A stretch of DNA of 64,000 nucleotides from NCBI GenBank assembly GCA_031472005.1, contig PZJY01000005.1, positions 3,038,001 through 3,102,000 on the forward strand. The letters are read 5' to 3'. Origin of the DNA: Tetracladium setigerum. Lineage: Eukaryota > Ascomycota > Leotiomycetes > Helotiales. Below are positions 35,449 to 48,153 of this stretch, piece by piece. Position 1 is the first letter of the stretch. The number at the start of each line of letters is the position of its first letter. The translations under genes were made by a program, and so were the position numbers. The notes beneath the pieces were generated by a model that searched no databases, was not told the DNA's origin, and saw nothing but the letters and a program-made list of their open reading frames with translations.

Positions 35449-38400
35449 ATGCCTCATCGTGCAGCGTCTCCCACTGCATCGGAGAATGACTTCGATATCA
35501 CGAAGTCGCTCTTCGCAGATGATGGCGATGATAATGATTTCTCTCCCTCAGGCAAGAAGGACTTGGGAACCCTCGATGCTGGTGGCATTCTAGACTTGGA
35601 GCTCGACAGCGATGATGGAGATGAAGCTTTCATAGCTGCTCAGCAGGCGGCATCGAACCGAAAGGCTTCGAATGTAAAGGGCAAGAGTGTGAAGAAAGGT
35701 GGAGGATTTCAAGCAATGGGTACGTGGTCACCTCGACAAAAATTTCTTTTCCTCTTCCTCTGTTGCAACATCCCCCCATTATGATGAACAAAATTGGTCC
35801 GTGTTACTGAGGGCCTCAAGAACCCCGTCATGGCGATACACCATTGCACTTGTGCACCTCTGAATTTTATCTGTTGCTACTCACATACCTTCTTGGCTAT
35901 TTATTTTACAACCAAGCTAACGAACATTATGTGCAGGCTTGAACTCCCATCTCCTAAAAGCCATTGGCAGAAAAGGTTTCTCAGTCCCTACCCCGATTCA
36001 AAGGAAGACAATCCCTCTCGTATTGGATGGTCAAGATGTAGTAGGAATGGCAAGAACCGGTTCTGGAAAGACCGCTGCCTTCGTGATACCCATGATTGAA
36101 AAGTTAAAAGCACATAGTGTGCGGGTTGGAGCAAGAGCTTTGATCCTGTCACCGTCTCGAGAGCTTGCTTTGCAGACACTTAAAGTTGTGAAGGAGTTCG
36201 GAAGGGGACAGATTTAAAGTGTGTTCTTTTGGTTGGTGGTGACAGTTTGGAGGAACAGTTCGGTTTTATGGCCGGTAATCCAGATATTGTCATTGCTACC
36301 CCAGGTCGATTCTTGCATTTGCAGGTCGAGATGTCTCTTGACTTGAAGTCTATCAAGTATGTCGTCTTCGATGAAGCTGATCGTTTATTCGAAATGGGAT
36401 TTTCTGCTCAACTTACCGAAATTTTACACGCTTTACCATCCTCAAGACAAACTCTTCTATTCTCCGCAACGTTACCAAAGTCTTTAGTGGAATTTGCCCG
36501 AGCTGGTCTGGTCGAGCCAAGTCTTGTTCGTCTCGATGCTGAGAGCAAAATCTCTGCCGATTTGCAAAGCGCATTTTTCACTATCAAGAGTGCTGAGAAG
36601 GAGGGCGCGCTTCTCCACATCTTACAGGATTTGATTAAGATGCCAACTGGTCCACCTGAGAATGCAAAGAAATCGGATGATGCCAATGGAAAGAAACGCA
36701 AACGAGATTCTGATGTACCTCGTAGGAAACTAAAACCAACCGAGCATTCCACCATTGTCTTCGCCGCCACAAAACATCACGTTGATTACCTGGCTTCTCT
36801 CTTACGTCTCTCGGGCTTCAGTGTATCGCACGCCTACGGATCCTTGGATCAAACCGCACGAAACGCTCAAGTAGAAGACTTCCGCACGGGCATGACTAAC
36901 ATCTTGGTCGTGACCGATGTCGCCGCTCGAGGTATCGATATCCCTATTCTCGCCAATGTCATCAACTACGACTTCCCACCGCAGCCCAAGATCTTCATTC
37001 ATCGAGTCGGTCGTACAGCAAGAGCTGGACAACGAGGCTGGAGTTACAGTCTCGTTCGCGACACCGATGCCCCTTACCTTCTCGACTTACAACTCTTTCT
37101 CGGAAGAAGAATCCTCCTTGGCCGTGAGAGTGGCGACAAGTCAAATTATGCCGAAGATGTCATCGCTGGTGCTTTACCACGAGACTCCCTCGAGGCAACA
37201 ACGGAATGGATCCAAAAGCTCCTTGGAGACGACGATGACCTCTCGGCGCTCCGTAACGTCTCTGTCAAGGGTGAAAGACTCTACATAAAAACCAGAAACT
37301 CGGCATCCAACGAGAGTGCAAAGCGTGCCAAAGAAGTTGTCGCTTCTAAGGGCTGGAACCAGTTACATCCTCTCTTCAACAGCGATACCAACAACGCCGA
37401 ACAAGCAAGGATAGATATGCTCGCCCGAATCAGCGGCTTCCGACCACAAGAAACAATTTTTGAAATTGGTACGAGGGGCAAATCTACGAACAGCGAAGCA
37501 GCAGACATGATGCGTGCACGCCGCGAACGAATTGTGCCCCGTCGCCAAAAGGAAGAAGATGAAAAGGCCGCCGCCGCAGCAGAAGAGGCAGAATTCAATG
37601 GTCTCAATTCTGACTCGGAAGCAGAGGCCGAAGTAGGATTCCCTGCTGAAGACAATGATGAAGAAGACAGTGACAACGATGGCCTAGAAGTAACCGTCAC
37701 CGGAGGAGACGAAGAAATGGATGAAGCATCCGAGAACGACCTCGAAACCACCTTTTCGAAAACCCTCCAGAAAGGGAAAGGTCGCACCCTCAACTACCGC
37801 GATTCAGAGGTCTACATGTCATACACACCCGCCTCCATCAATGTAGCCGAAGAACGCGGTTATGGTGTTCACTCCGGCTCCTACAACACTGCATCACAAA
37901 ACTCCAATTTCGTCGAGGCAGCCAGAGATCTAACTATGGATCTCACTAATGATGATGGCGCGAAAAGCTTCGCAGAACCAGCCAGAGCAAAGGGAATGAG
38001 ATGGGACAAAAAGAACAGCAAGTATGTGGCCAGAGCAAACGACGAGGATGGAAGTAAAGGCAAGAAAATGATCCGTGGAGAAAGCGGTCAGAAAATAGCT
38101 GCTTCGTTCCAGAGTGGTCGCTTTGATCGATGGCGAAAGGCAAATAAGGTTGATCGTCTACCGAGAACTGGCGAGGCGGAGAAAGCGGGAACTAGTAGTA
38201 CGGGTGGTGTAGGAAGAGGTATGGGAACGCGATATAAGCATAAGCAAGAGAAGGCACCGAAGGAGGCGGATCGGTATAGAGATGATTTCCACGTGAGGAA
38301 GAAGAGGGTGGATGAGGCGAGGGAAAAGAGAGTGGGTAGGTTCAAGGATGGAGCGGGTAAGAGCGAGATTAAAAGTACGGAGGAGATTCATAGGGAGAGG

Positions 38401-38604
38401 AAGTTGGCCGAGAGGAGGAAGGATAAGAATGCTAGGCCGGCGGGGAGTAGTGGGAGGGGTGGTGGTAGAGGAGGAGGAGGTGGTGGTGGTGGAGGTGGGA
38501 GAGGCGGAGCGAGGGTTGAGAGTCGTGGTGGTGGGAGTAGTAGAGGTGGTGGTGGGGGTGGGAGAGGAGGAAGAGGTGGCAGAGGAGGCGGAGGAAGAAA
38601 GTGA
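35449..38604 (+). CDS. DBP10: ATP-dependent DEAD-box RNA helicase DBP10 (one apparent frameshift)
   Basis: Dbp10/DDX54 acts in the nucleolus in 60S ribosomal subunit assembly. Exon 1 35449-35719, intron 35720-35936 (217 nt), exon 2 35937-38604; about 979 residues. In order: acidic N-terminus, Q motif (TPIQRKTIP), motif I ARTGSGKT, PSRELALQ, TPGR, DEADRLFEMGF, SATLPK, then 'TDVAARGIDIP' and 'HRVGRTARAG', the DBP10CT domain ('GMRWDKKNSKYV' to 'FDRWRKANKV') and an RGG-rich tail of about 50 residues. The frame breaks once, at G4 36204-36207: reading on gives a TAA at 36215, while one extra G gives 'GRGTDLKCVLLVGGDSLEEQ', the expected sequence. All helicase motifs are otherwise intact, so a base missing from the assembly is likely. 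Confidence 0.95.
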
Positions 38605-39307
38605 GGAGTTCATCATGATGATATATGATTCTTCTATTAAGACAGACGATGATGTAATGAATACAATACAATGCAATCAAGCAAAGAAGAAGAAGAAGAA
38701 GAAGAAGAAGAAGAAGAAACCTCCAGGCTGTTCTGTTGCCACCAACGAAAGGTCTCCTTCGCTGTCCGTTCTATAAAGTATAACTAACAAAACAAACAAA
38801 ACAAATAAAAGTTGTGCCAGATTCGAAAGAAAATAACCCATCTATCCCAAGGTATCCAGCTAGCCAGCTAAAAGTTCTGTTTTTTCCTTATTTTTGCCAT
38901 TTCCCTTTTTTAAACCATCCATTTTCCCGAAAAAAACACCAAGTCCCAAAATGCAAATGCTGAAAGATCCGTCTTTCATCCATATCATATGCTATCATAC
39001 GCCTATCCCTACCCTATCCGTATTCAATCCAACCCGTTCTGTTCTGTGACCTGTTCTGCTACCAAGATGTAACTTTACGAAAGTTGCAAATAAGAGTCAT
39101 GAGACGAAGTGATTGGAAACTTAAAGCAGAGAGATATAAATGCGATAATCCAAAAGTTAGAAGAGAGATAAAGAGACAAGAGTATTCATAACCAAATGCC
39201 AAAAAAAAGCAATGCCAAATGCGGATATCAAAAACACAAAAAAACAAAACAAAACACAAAAACAAAAGTAAATAACAACACCCTCGCCTTAATGGTTAAT
39301 CATACTC
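38605..39307. other. intergenic between convergent genes, with (AAG)n tract
   Basis: Contains an AAG microsatellite (about 38684-38717, roughly 11 units) 80 bp after the DBP10 stop. No gene. Confidence 0.6.
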
Positions 39308-41216
39308 TCATATCATACTCTCATCACCATCACCATCACGTCCATTCCCTTTTCCATTTCCAAATCCACGTCTTCTCTTCTCTCTCCCTCCACCACCACC
39401 ACCTCTTCTATGGTTCATAGAACTCGGTCCCGCTGCTGAGCCCGCTGCTGCTGCCGACGAAGAAGAAGATGGTGACGATGGTGAAACTCTCCTTCTCTTT
39501 CTTCTCGTTCCTGTTCCTGTTCCTGTTCCTGTTCGTGTTCGTGTATGTGTTGCATTGTTATCATCATTATCATCAAGATTTTCGTCGTCATTCTCGTTTT
39601 CAGTTGCGTTTTCGTTCTCGTTCTCGTTGGCGTGGTTAACACCCCTCTCATTGAAACCGTCATGTTGATCATGATTATCTTCCATTTCTTCATCATGATG
39701 AGAAGAAACAAGTGTTCCGTCTTCAGAAAGATTGTGATTTACTTCTTCTTCTTCTTCTTCTTCGCGAGATGAGCGGTGGCGAGTTGTTGTTGTCCTTGTT
39801 GTCCTTCTGCTACGTCGGTGTTCTGCACCGCCCCCTCCATATCTTCCAACTCATTCAACATCCCTCCTTCTCCTAATCCTCCTTCAACTCCTCTCCCTTC
39901 GTTCACCATACTATCATCTCCCATTTCCTCAACATAACCACCCCACCCATCCCTTCCACCAACACCAGTACCAGCGCCACTCGAAGGTAATCCCAGGCGA
40001 AAGCTCGAAAAAGCGCTTTGTCTTCTTTCATGTAGCTCAGATGATGATTCACCTGGTGACCATGGTGGTGCGGTGGTTTGATATGGGGTCTCTGGTGAGG
40101 TGTGGGAGAGGTAGAGTGGTGACATTTGGGAATGTGAGGGGTGGCTATGGAGTTGTGGAGGAGGTGGTGGTAGTGGGTTTGTTTGGAAGTAGTCATCTTG
40201 TTCGGGGTGGGTGTTGGTTGATATGCGTGGGAGGTGGGAGGTCATAGATGCGTGTGGATGATGGTACCGGGGGTGAGAGTTGTAGGTTGGGACGTGTGTA
40301 TCCTGGGGATGGTGAGAGTGATCACGGGTTGTTGTTGACGAAGCATAGTTTGGTGAAGGTTCGTATGGTGGGTTGGTAGTAGATGGTCTAGTGTTTGTGG
40401 GATCTCTCCTTCCTGCTGCCCTTCTTCTGCTTCTTGCTGGTGAAGAGGGGCCATTGATCTGGTCATGACCTGAAAAAGTAGATCCTTGGCTGTGGTTTCG
40501 TGGATTGTGATGTCTGGTACTTCTTCTGGTGGAGGTCCCAGAAGTCTGTTGTGGAGTATTGACCATGGAGGTCATAGGAGCTTGATGATCTGGATTGAGC
40601 GAATCTTCATGGAAGCTTCGTCCCGACATAGTCCTTGTCTGTGGCAGGTAGTCCTGTGGATTCATAGATGACTGCGCATCCATCGAGGGATGGTAACGTA
40701 CATGCGGTGCAGCATAGTGTGAATCTGATAGCGTCCTTGTGGAAGAAGGGTAACCGTTTGCCATTGATAGATCAGCTTCTGTGGGTGGATTGTACGTATC
40801 TTCATAACTTCCGTAGGTCGTCCCGTTTGGTAGATTCTCCGGGCCAGGTCTAGGAAAAGCAGGATAGGGAAGATCCTGCTCGAGAGTGTGTGGAATGGGG
40901 TTGGGAACATTCTGTCTTGTATCCTGGGGATCAATATGGCCTAAACTGTCATCTCTACCGATTGGATGATGATGAGGCGAGGAAGTTCGACTGGCGTTGC
41001 TTCGTTGCGGAGAGTTCCCTGAGCGGCTGTTGGTGCGTTAGCGAGGGCACTTGCAGGTGATACTGTAAGCGGGAGTGGACCACTGATGTAGTCTTACCTT
41101 GAGTGCGACCTATCATTCCCCTGAGCCTCATTGGATGAGTAGTCGTCCTCCATGACTTCGACTTCGGCTTCGGCTGGAACAGGTACCTCAAAAACCTTAC
41201 CGTTGCGTAGAAGCAT
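39308..41216 (-). CDS. large disordered low-complexity protein, hypothetical (one apparent frameshift)
   Basis: Starts at 41216 (MLLRNGKVFEVPVPAEAEVE). Intron 41027-41097 (71 nt, GTAAGA…CAACAG) joins 'SSNEAQGNDRSHS' to 'RSGNSPQRSNASRTSSPHHH'. The body is rich in Ser, Pro, His, Asn and Arg with no folded domain that I can see. The first frame ends in a lysine run at 39739. The overlapping GAA/AAG tract read one frame away gives 'HRSSREEEEEEEVNHNLSED', then an Asn/Glu/Asp-rich part, TGTGTGTG repeats, the basic 'RRKRRRV', poly-Ser, poly-Ala and an RGGGGGGR end with stop at 39308. One missing base near 39770-39800 would unite both into about 612 residues. Composition suggests a nuclear or RNA-associated disordered protein; function unknown. 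Confidence 0.6.
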
Positions 41217-43193
41217 GGAGATGGAGAGAAGTAAAGGCTTCTAGCTTTGGCTTAGCTAGGACTGGGTCATGATAACCGGCGGGAAGGGCTGTAGATGTGA
41301 TGAGGCAGAAATGAGTGGGCAGTGGAGCAATGAGGTTTGATATATGAAGATTTGGGTTCTCACTCCTCCCAGGCACGGAAGGCAGAAGGCACTCTTGAGA
41401 GCTTACTCACTTGAGTATTAAACAAAAGAGGGAGCTGCGGTCTAACACTGCCTTGCACAAAGACTACAGACAGAGCTCTCACCGGTCGTGCTTCGCTGGA
41501 GGAAGTGGGGCTTCAATTGCTGTGTCAGGTATTGATGTGTCGGTTGGTGGTGAAAGCCTGGAGGTTATGAGCCTTGCTCTAACTTGCCTGGTCGGTGGAA
41601 TGAGGGTTGATATGAATAATTTGCCTGCGGGGGAAGTTAAACGACGCATAGTCTTGAAGAAAGAAATCAAGGGAAATGGTAATCTAGTTGTGATTATTAT
41701 TGTTGCAGCTCATGCCCGGTTTGGCTTGAGATTGCTTGAAGAAATGGAGCTCGCGTGCTGCTTTCCTCTTGCGAGATCTTGGGAGGCTTGAAGTCGAAAT
41801 GGCCGGATGATCCACCAGTCAATGGTTGCTAGCTGTGGCAGAGCAGCATTTAATGCAAGGATGTTTCTGTAGCGGAAACAGACAAGTTGTGTGTTGAAAA
41901 GTTGCTCTGAAGTGCTGTAGCAGTCGGGCGCTTAATACCAACGCCCATGTCGCCCAGAGATAGATTGGCATGAAACCTGAGGCGAACGATCATTAATTCA
42001 AGGCGAACAAACTCTGAGGTTATCCCGTCCGTCTTGAGACCCAAATATCGGCGAACAATCACCGCATCACATGTCTGTAATCTTACCATTCGGGATGAAA
42101 AGTTGGTGTTCAGAGGTTGTGCAAGAGGGAGAGGGAGAGAGGTTGAGATGTATCACTTAGCACAAACCCCAGCCTCCACAATTGATGTCATCCCACCCAG
42201 CCTCAACACCACCAAACAGGCAGCAAGAAGTAGCTGTTTATTTACTTCCTCTATTCCATTTTCTGGAGGTAAGGGATATCGTCCGAACACTGTCCCAGAA
42301 GTTGATGTATTTCGACACCAACCTCACCTCTTGCCGGCAACGAACGACCAGTAATTAAGACTTCGCGACCTCACAGAATTGGCGAGTTCGAAAGCAATAG
42401 GCATGCATTGTGGAGAGATGCCAAAAGGCTCGAGAGCAGTCATTCACAAGAAAACCAACAAAATCATAATCAAACACCAAGGTTCCACACGACCATCTGC
42501 ACACATCTCAACAGGTAACACATGATACTAAGCAATGACCGATGAAAGGCAGAAAGCGAGCGAATTGACCGGAGGGCTGTACTGTCCTCAGGAGTGGATA
42601 CTTTTTCAGCTCACGAGTAGTGGCTGCTGAACACACGAGACGAGATGGTCGCCACCCTCAACCCCACAAACAACGGTCAGCAAAACACATTGGAACAACA
42701 CACAAAAGAATGTAGGATTTGTCAAACAAGACCTTGGATGAGCGGGTTCATCCGGCGCAGGGGGGTGTGGCGTTCTTACAAAATGAAAGCTTGCCGTTTT
42801 GCTGATGTTGAGCTGCCTGGTTACTGATCAGCCTTGGAGGGTCTGGAGCGCCCGCTGCCTGATCATTGATCATGCGAACGTCCATTGAAGGTCAGGCTGT
42901 CATGAAGAGGGTTCGGTATCAAGAAATCCAAGGGAAAATGTTGGGACGGTGAGGGTGATATATTGACTTCGCTTTTTGCTTATTTTGTTTTGATGATTGA
43001 TCTGACCGTCTGACGACGCTTTTGTGGATGAGGTGAAGGCTGCTTTTCCCTCCCTGGCCAAGCCTTCATAGAATCCACGAGTCTTTCGATGAGAGCTCAT
43101 GGCCTTAAGCAGGCATCAATTGCCACCCTTTTTGTCTTGGATAAGCTGACTTGCACCACTGTTTAGAGAAAACAGAGGTATGAATTTACGAAC
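41217..43193. other. long intergenic region, no gene seen
   Basis: About 2 kb between the start of the disordered-protein gene and the 3' end of SYO1. Short frames only; likely a long promoter/5' leader for the leftward gene. Confidence 0.5.
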
Positions 43194-45241
43194 TCATTTA
43201 CTTGCCCTCTCCTTTCGCTTGTACACAAGAAATCGGTCCAGATTCAATACAGCCTCGTCGGATCTCGCCCTCAACTCCTCAAAATTCCGCTTGTCGATAC
43301 CCTTGGCCATCTTCTTGGCTTTTGGTTTGATCTCTTCTAGGTGCTTGTAAAACCCATCTCCCCAAAATACAGGCTCATCGAAAGCAAAGCTCTTGTCTGC
43401 ATATATATCGAAGATTTGATTCAAAGCCTCAACAGCATCAGCAGCAGGTGTCTCGGGTAGTGAGGAGAGAACTGTGATGAGGAAGACACCAATCTCTCGG
43501 TTGAGATTTACGGGAGCTGGATCTAGAGCGAGACAGCCAAGAACCCCGATCGATTTTACACCCAGACTTTGGAAAGAATCTGGCTGCTCGTTTGACGATT
43601 TCTTCTCCCCACTTGCCTCTTCGGTGTTGAGTCCCTTCGAGGCTTGGTAAAGCGCCATGAATTTACGGTGTTCCTCTGGCTGGATCTTGATAGCACCCTT
43701 GACGCTCCGGGCAACGGCCCAAGCAAGACTAGTGGTCGTTGAAGCAAGTTCGATGTCTGCCGTGTCCGACGACAACACAGGGCTGACGGTTCGATCCCAG
43801 ATGTGTTGGGTGAGGGATGACCAGACTTTTTGAAGCGATTTCAAATGACCTGATGAGAAGTCGATGCTGCCAATAGTCCAAGCGATGTTATTCAATGCAG
43901 ATAGTGCAGAAGATTGGACGGCTCCTCCGTTACTGCTGGCAAGCGAGAGGATCTTTGGGGCTGCATTTCGTACAAGACGGTCGAGGGTAAGTTCTTCACC
44001 TGCGTCTTCGTCCCCATCTGGTCCATCTCCAGTCACAAGTTCCATATCGGCCTCGATTTCCTCTTGTGTCATCTCATGCTCTTCCTCATCCCCGTCCCCT
44101 CCATCATCAGACTCGCCACCTTCATCCATAATTTCATCTTCGCCAATTGCATCTTCGGTAGGATCATTGAAGCCTTCAAATGGCTTTTCGTGTCTTGAGC
44201 CATGCTCAAGTGCTTCTTGTAAGCTTGTAGCGATAGAGGCGGTGATTTCCAGGGCGAGCTGTAAGATTTGGTCTGGACTTGACGGTGAGGCGGACCCTCC
44301 ATTTGCGCCATTCGTTTGAGGTGGTGTATCCAGCGCTTTCATCAAAGCTGGCAGCAAGGCAGCATCAGATGCACCCTCAACGGGAGTATTGTGGTCAAAC
44401 CATTGCAGGGTGACGAATATATTATGCAAGACTCCACAGGCGGCCACTGATTGCAAACCTCCACTCTCCTTTATTTGATCGAGCAGCTTCAGCCAATCTG
44501 TGTTCTTCGCAACCTTTTCCGCCAGTGGCTTGTTGTCCTCCGTCAGAGCGGTCAGGCATGAAAGCACTTCGTTCAATAGTTCGGTGGGAGTCGAGCCAAA
44601 GGCGAGAAGGCCGAACAAGAAATTCGTAATTGTAGAGAGCTTGGAGACTGCTGCAACAATTTCTTCCGTGGCTTCCGCGAGGGACGAGATTAAGCTGACG
44701 ACTGACGTAGTGATGCTCCAGAGAAGGTCTTGTTGAGGTTTGGGAAGTTTCGCAACTGGGGGATCTTGCGATTCGATGGTTTGGATGATCTACGCCGCAA
44801 GCACATTAGAAGTCTGCCCAATATAAGATGTCCAAAAATAGTACTTACCGTCTGTACAACTCCCTCAATGGCCGTTAGGATATCCTGTCGATATAAATGC
44901 ACACAAAAGTCTGCCTCCTCCTCGAGCGCAAGATTCCTCAAAATGCCCCACCCTGCTGTCCTGGTCTCCAAACTCGAATCCGACAGCGTCTGCTGGAATA
45001 AGATGCTCACAATCTGTTCGCGCAACAGCAACTTTCTGCACTTAGTGTCCTCGATGATGTTGGAGATGGCACTCGCCGCGGCGGATCGAGTCTTCAAATC
45101 GGCGCTCTGGAGGTCCTTTAACACTGGCAGAATGCGCTGCTCGCGGATGGCTGCCAATTCCGGGTCAGCAGGAGGCTTTGTTGGCTTGCCGGTAGGATCG
45201 CCACGGTTCTTCACTCGGTTTCTGGGCTTTGATTTCCCCAT
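43194..45241 (-). CDS. SYO1: SYO1-like ARM/HEAT-repeat nuclear import adaptor (symportin)
   Basis: Exons 45241-44849 and 44789-43194 (59-nt intron, GTAAGT…CGTAG) encode 662 residues. The basic start 'MGKSKPRNRVKNRGDPTGKP' is typical of Syo1 and serves as an import signal for the karyopherin Kap104. Alpha-helical ARM/HEAT repeats follow ('LKTRSAAASAISNIIEDTKC', 'LETRTAGWGILRNLALEEEA'), an acidic loop near the middle ('DEGGESDDGGDGDEEEHEMT', about residues 350-400), more repeats ('VQSSALSALNNIAWTIGSID') and a basic end 'FLVYKRKERASK'. Syo1 carries ribosomal proteins uL18 (Rpl5) and uL5 (Rpl11) together into the nucleus for the 5S RNP. Length fits the family (about 620-680). It is head-to-head with IDI1. 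Confidence 0.93.
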
Positions 45242-45574
45242 GTTGTGCGGTAAATAAAAATTGGTGAGGTGTTGTCTCGTGTTAATTTCGATTTGACTTT
45301 TGTTTGTTTTCGGCCCAAACAATTTTTTATCCCAACTCCCAAAATTCTAGAGTTTGGAGGGGTCATCAGTGGTCTGAGCGTGTTCAGGGGGGTGGGCAGA
45401 TCTCAAATTCAGGCTTCTCATTCGCTAAGAAATCGGCTTTGTTGTTGCTGCTGCTGCCCAGCGACGGAGGGGGAAGGTTGAAGGGTGTGAGTGATTTATT
45501 TCCTAGAGGGCCAGCAAAAACACTTAAGAGACAACACCACCCCCCTTCCTTAGCACAGTATCTCTCTTCTCACC
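45242..45574. promoter_or_regulatory. short divergent promoter SYO1 / IDI1
   Basis: Only 333 bp between two start codons, so the promoters must overlap or abut. Holds a CTG-rich tract on the plus strand around 45440-45462. Confidence 0.6.
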
Positions 45575-46514
45575 ATGTCAACGGCTACGACTACAACTAC
45601 CGTTACCTCTACGGAGCCCATTACCGCGCAAAATATCTTGCGGCTCTTCCCCGACATCGACACCAGCTCGGCCTCTCTCGATGGCCACGATGCGGAGCAG
45701 ATTCGGTTGATGGACGAGGTATGCATTGTGCTCGACGAGGACGACAAGCCGATCGGTAACTTCAGCAAGAAGATATGTAAGTCAAGCAAGCCATGAAATA
45801 GATCTACAATCTGACCGCAGCTGGGATATTTGCTAACCCCATTCCCCCTCTGTCCAGGCCATCTCATGACCAACATCAATAAGGGCTTGCTGCACCGCGC
45901 ATTCTCCGTCTTTCTCTTCAACTCCAAGAACGAATTGCTCCTCCAGCAGCGCGCAACCGAGAAGATTACCTTCCCCGACATGTGGACAAACACCTGCTGC
46001 TCGCATCCCCTTGGTATCCCCGGCGAGACAGGTGTCGAGCTGCCAGAGGCTGTTGCAGGCGTCAAGCGAGCCGCTCAACGCAAGTTGGATCACGAACTTG
46101 GAATCCCAACTGCACAAGTCCCTTTTGAGGACTTCAAGTTCTTGACGAGAATCCACTACCTGGCGCCCAGCGATGGCAAGTGGGGGGAGCACGAGAGTAT
46201 GTATACCCCGTCCGCCTTACTCCCCCCTCCCTGCATGCAATTGCATACTCTGAGGCTAACTTGGTGCACCTCGGCCTCCAGTCGATTACATCCTCTTCAT
46301 TAAGGCCGACGTCGATCTCAAACCCAACCTGAACGAAGTACAAGACACCTGCTACGTGACCGCCGATGGCTTGAAGACGATGTTCGAGGACCCAAAGCTC
46401 AAGTTTACGCCATGGTTCAAGCTCATCTGCAACTCCCTACTCTTCGAATGGTGGGAGCACCTCGATGAGGGCCTCGAGCCATACATGAACGAACAAGAGA
46501 TCCGTAGAATGTGA
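45575..46514 (+). CDS. IDI1: isopentenyl-diphosphate delta-isomerase, type I
   Basis: Exons 45575-45776, 45858-46196 and 46282-46514 (introns 81 and 85 nt) encode 257 residues of the Nudix-fold type I isomerase, which interconverts IPP and DMAPP in the isoprenoid/ergosterol pathway. Seen: 'LLHRAFSVFLFNSKNELLLQ', the active-site motif TNTCCSHP at about 111-118 with the catalytic Cys, the Nudix-like 'GVKRAAQRKLDHELGI', and 'GKWGEHEIDYILF', whose Glu residues bind the metal and donate protons. The C-terminus 'FEWWEHLDEGLEPYMNEQEI' is standard. Cytosolic and/or peroxisomal. No abnormality; all exon joins are conserved. Confidence 0.98.
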
Positions 46515-48153
46515 ATGGAAAATGCTCCTTTGTGCTTTCGATTGCATGGCATGGCATAGCATGGACAGCAGGCAGGCTGGAGTGGGGGAGGAAAGAAGAA
46601 GCGTTGAACACATTTCAGCGAGGACATTGGTTGTTTTTCTGTTTGTTGACGAGAGGAGAGCGATACCCTGCAGCAAATGCATCAAATGGAGCTTCTCGTA
46701 CAGATCTGAGGGCTAGCAACTGCTCCGAGTGGTTATTCTTTATCTCACTTTCCCCCACGGACGCCTTCAGAGTTGGTGGAATTGGCCGTTGCATTTGTTG
46801 GGACATTGTTTGTTCCATGCCTTTCTTCTCTTCCTCTTGCCCATTTCCCATGTCTGTTTTCACGATGAGGCTCTTATTTGCCTTTTCCCTTGCTCCACGT
46901 TTTCCATGGTCTCTCTTCCATTTCCGCACTCCGTACCTGTTTTGGTGGATCCGCGATTCCAGGCTTTAATACGCTGGGGGTGGTTGCAATAATCGGTCAG
47001 CTCGGAAGGGGGATTTCTGGTTGGTCTAACCACAGGCAGAATGTCCAAGCGAACCCCACGCAAGGGACGTCCAGTGTGTCCACACAAGATAAAGCTGTAA
47101 CGTCAATGTACTGCAAGGCAAACAGCGACCAGAAATGTACCTTGATGCAGCGAAGCGTCCTGTCATGCGGCGCCGGCATTGGCGGGGATTGGTCGATGCT
47201 ATTCATTGTTTGACAACTCTAAAGGCCAACAAAGAGGGGTGTGCAGGGTGTTCCAAGTGTTTCTGTTGACATCACGAATCGCTATCAGTGGTGACCCGGG
47301 ATAAGGATTCGGTTTGACACCAATAATGTGCATTCGTCAATGGCGTTCGGCCTTGCTTATTATTAGCGTGTCTTAAAGTATGTTACTGTACTCAAATGTA
47401 AGGTAGCTCGACGGTTATCCAAGGGTTGTCTAAAAGTGGCAGGCTAGTGCTGCCTCGTGTTCCCCATACTAATAATAAGTGGTTTCCCTTCCTGCTTCAT
47501 GTTAGTTTCTTTGCTTCTCTACCCAAATCTCAGACTTCAAAGCAAGACACAAAGCTCAACATTTCTCAACAACTCTCTCATTCACAGAGCAAAATCATCT
47601 TATATCTTGTTCATCAAGCTATTATCTTCTGGTCAATCCATCATCCTGAAAACAATTGCTCATTTTGTTCATCACTCTACTTTCAACTCTTTCCAAAATC
47701 ACCTTGCTACCATCCAAACCTGTATAAGGTCAATTAAAACAAGCCCCCAAGCAGCTTTTGACGGACGGATCTTTTCCAATCCGTCACCTCCCAAACCCCT
47801 TCAAAAAACCAAACCACAAATCAAGACATCCCCATTGATGTCGGTTGACATACGCCAAAGCCTTAACTGTCTGCGATTCCCTTCTCGATACGAAACTGTG
47901 TCGAGATCGCAGCTCTCAAAACAACACACGGGTGACCTTACTCGCCCAGCCGAAAAATCAAAAAGAGAAAAGAATAGAAAAGAGAATAATTATTATCCGT
48001 CATGTTTGTTGCTACACAATTGATTTCGGGGGAAACACCCATCCCTTAGATTATATACCACTTCACTAATGCACAAGTTTTCATTCTAGAAACGCCAAGA
48101 AAACAAATTAATTCTCTCTCTCTCTCTACATATCTTGAAGAAAAGCCGCAATC
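46515..48153. other. long intergenic region, promoter and leader of GNAT gene
   Basis: 1.6 kb without a supportable gene. A 188-codon plus frame (47457-48023) is low-complexity Ser/Phe/Leu and lacks any domain; a CT repeat occupies 48113-48127 just before the next start. Confidence 0.5.

Noticed and set aside
38158..38676. 172-codon minus-strand frame rich in Ser/Thr opposite the DBP10 tail
   Set aside because: It is the antisense shadow of the RGG-encoding GGT/GGA repeats; no independent coding sign.
43864..44319. 151-codon plus-strand frame opposite SYO1
   Set aside because: Ser-rich complement of the acidic loop and repeats of SYO1.
47457..48023. 188-codon plus-strand frame upstream of the GNAT gene
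   Set aside because: Low-complexity Ser/Leu/Phe/Lys mixture, no domain, overlapping alternative frames; more likely promoter and leader.
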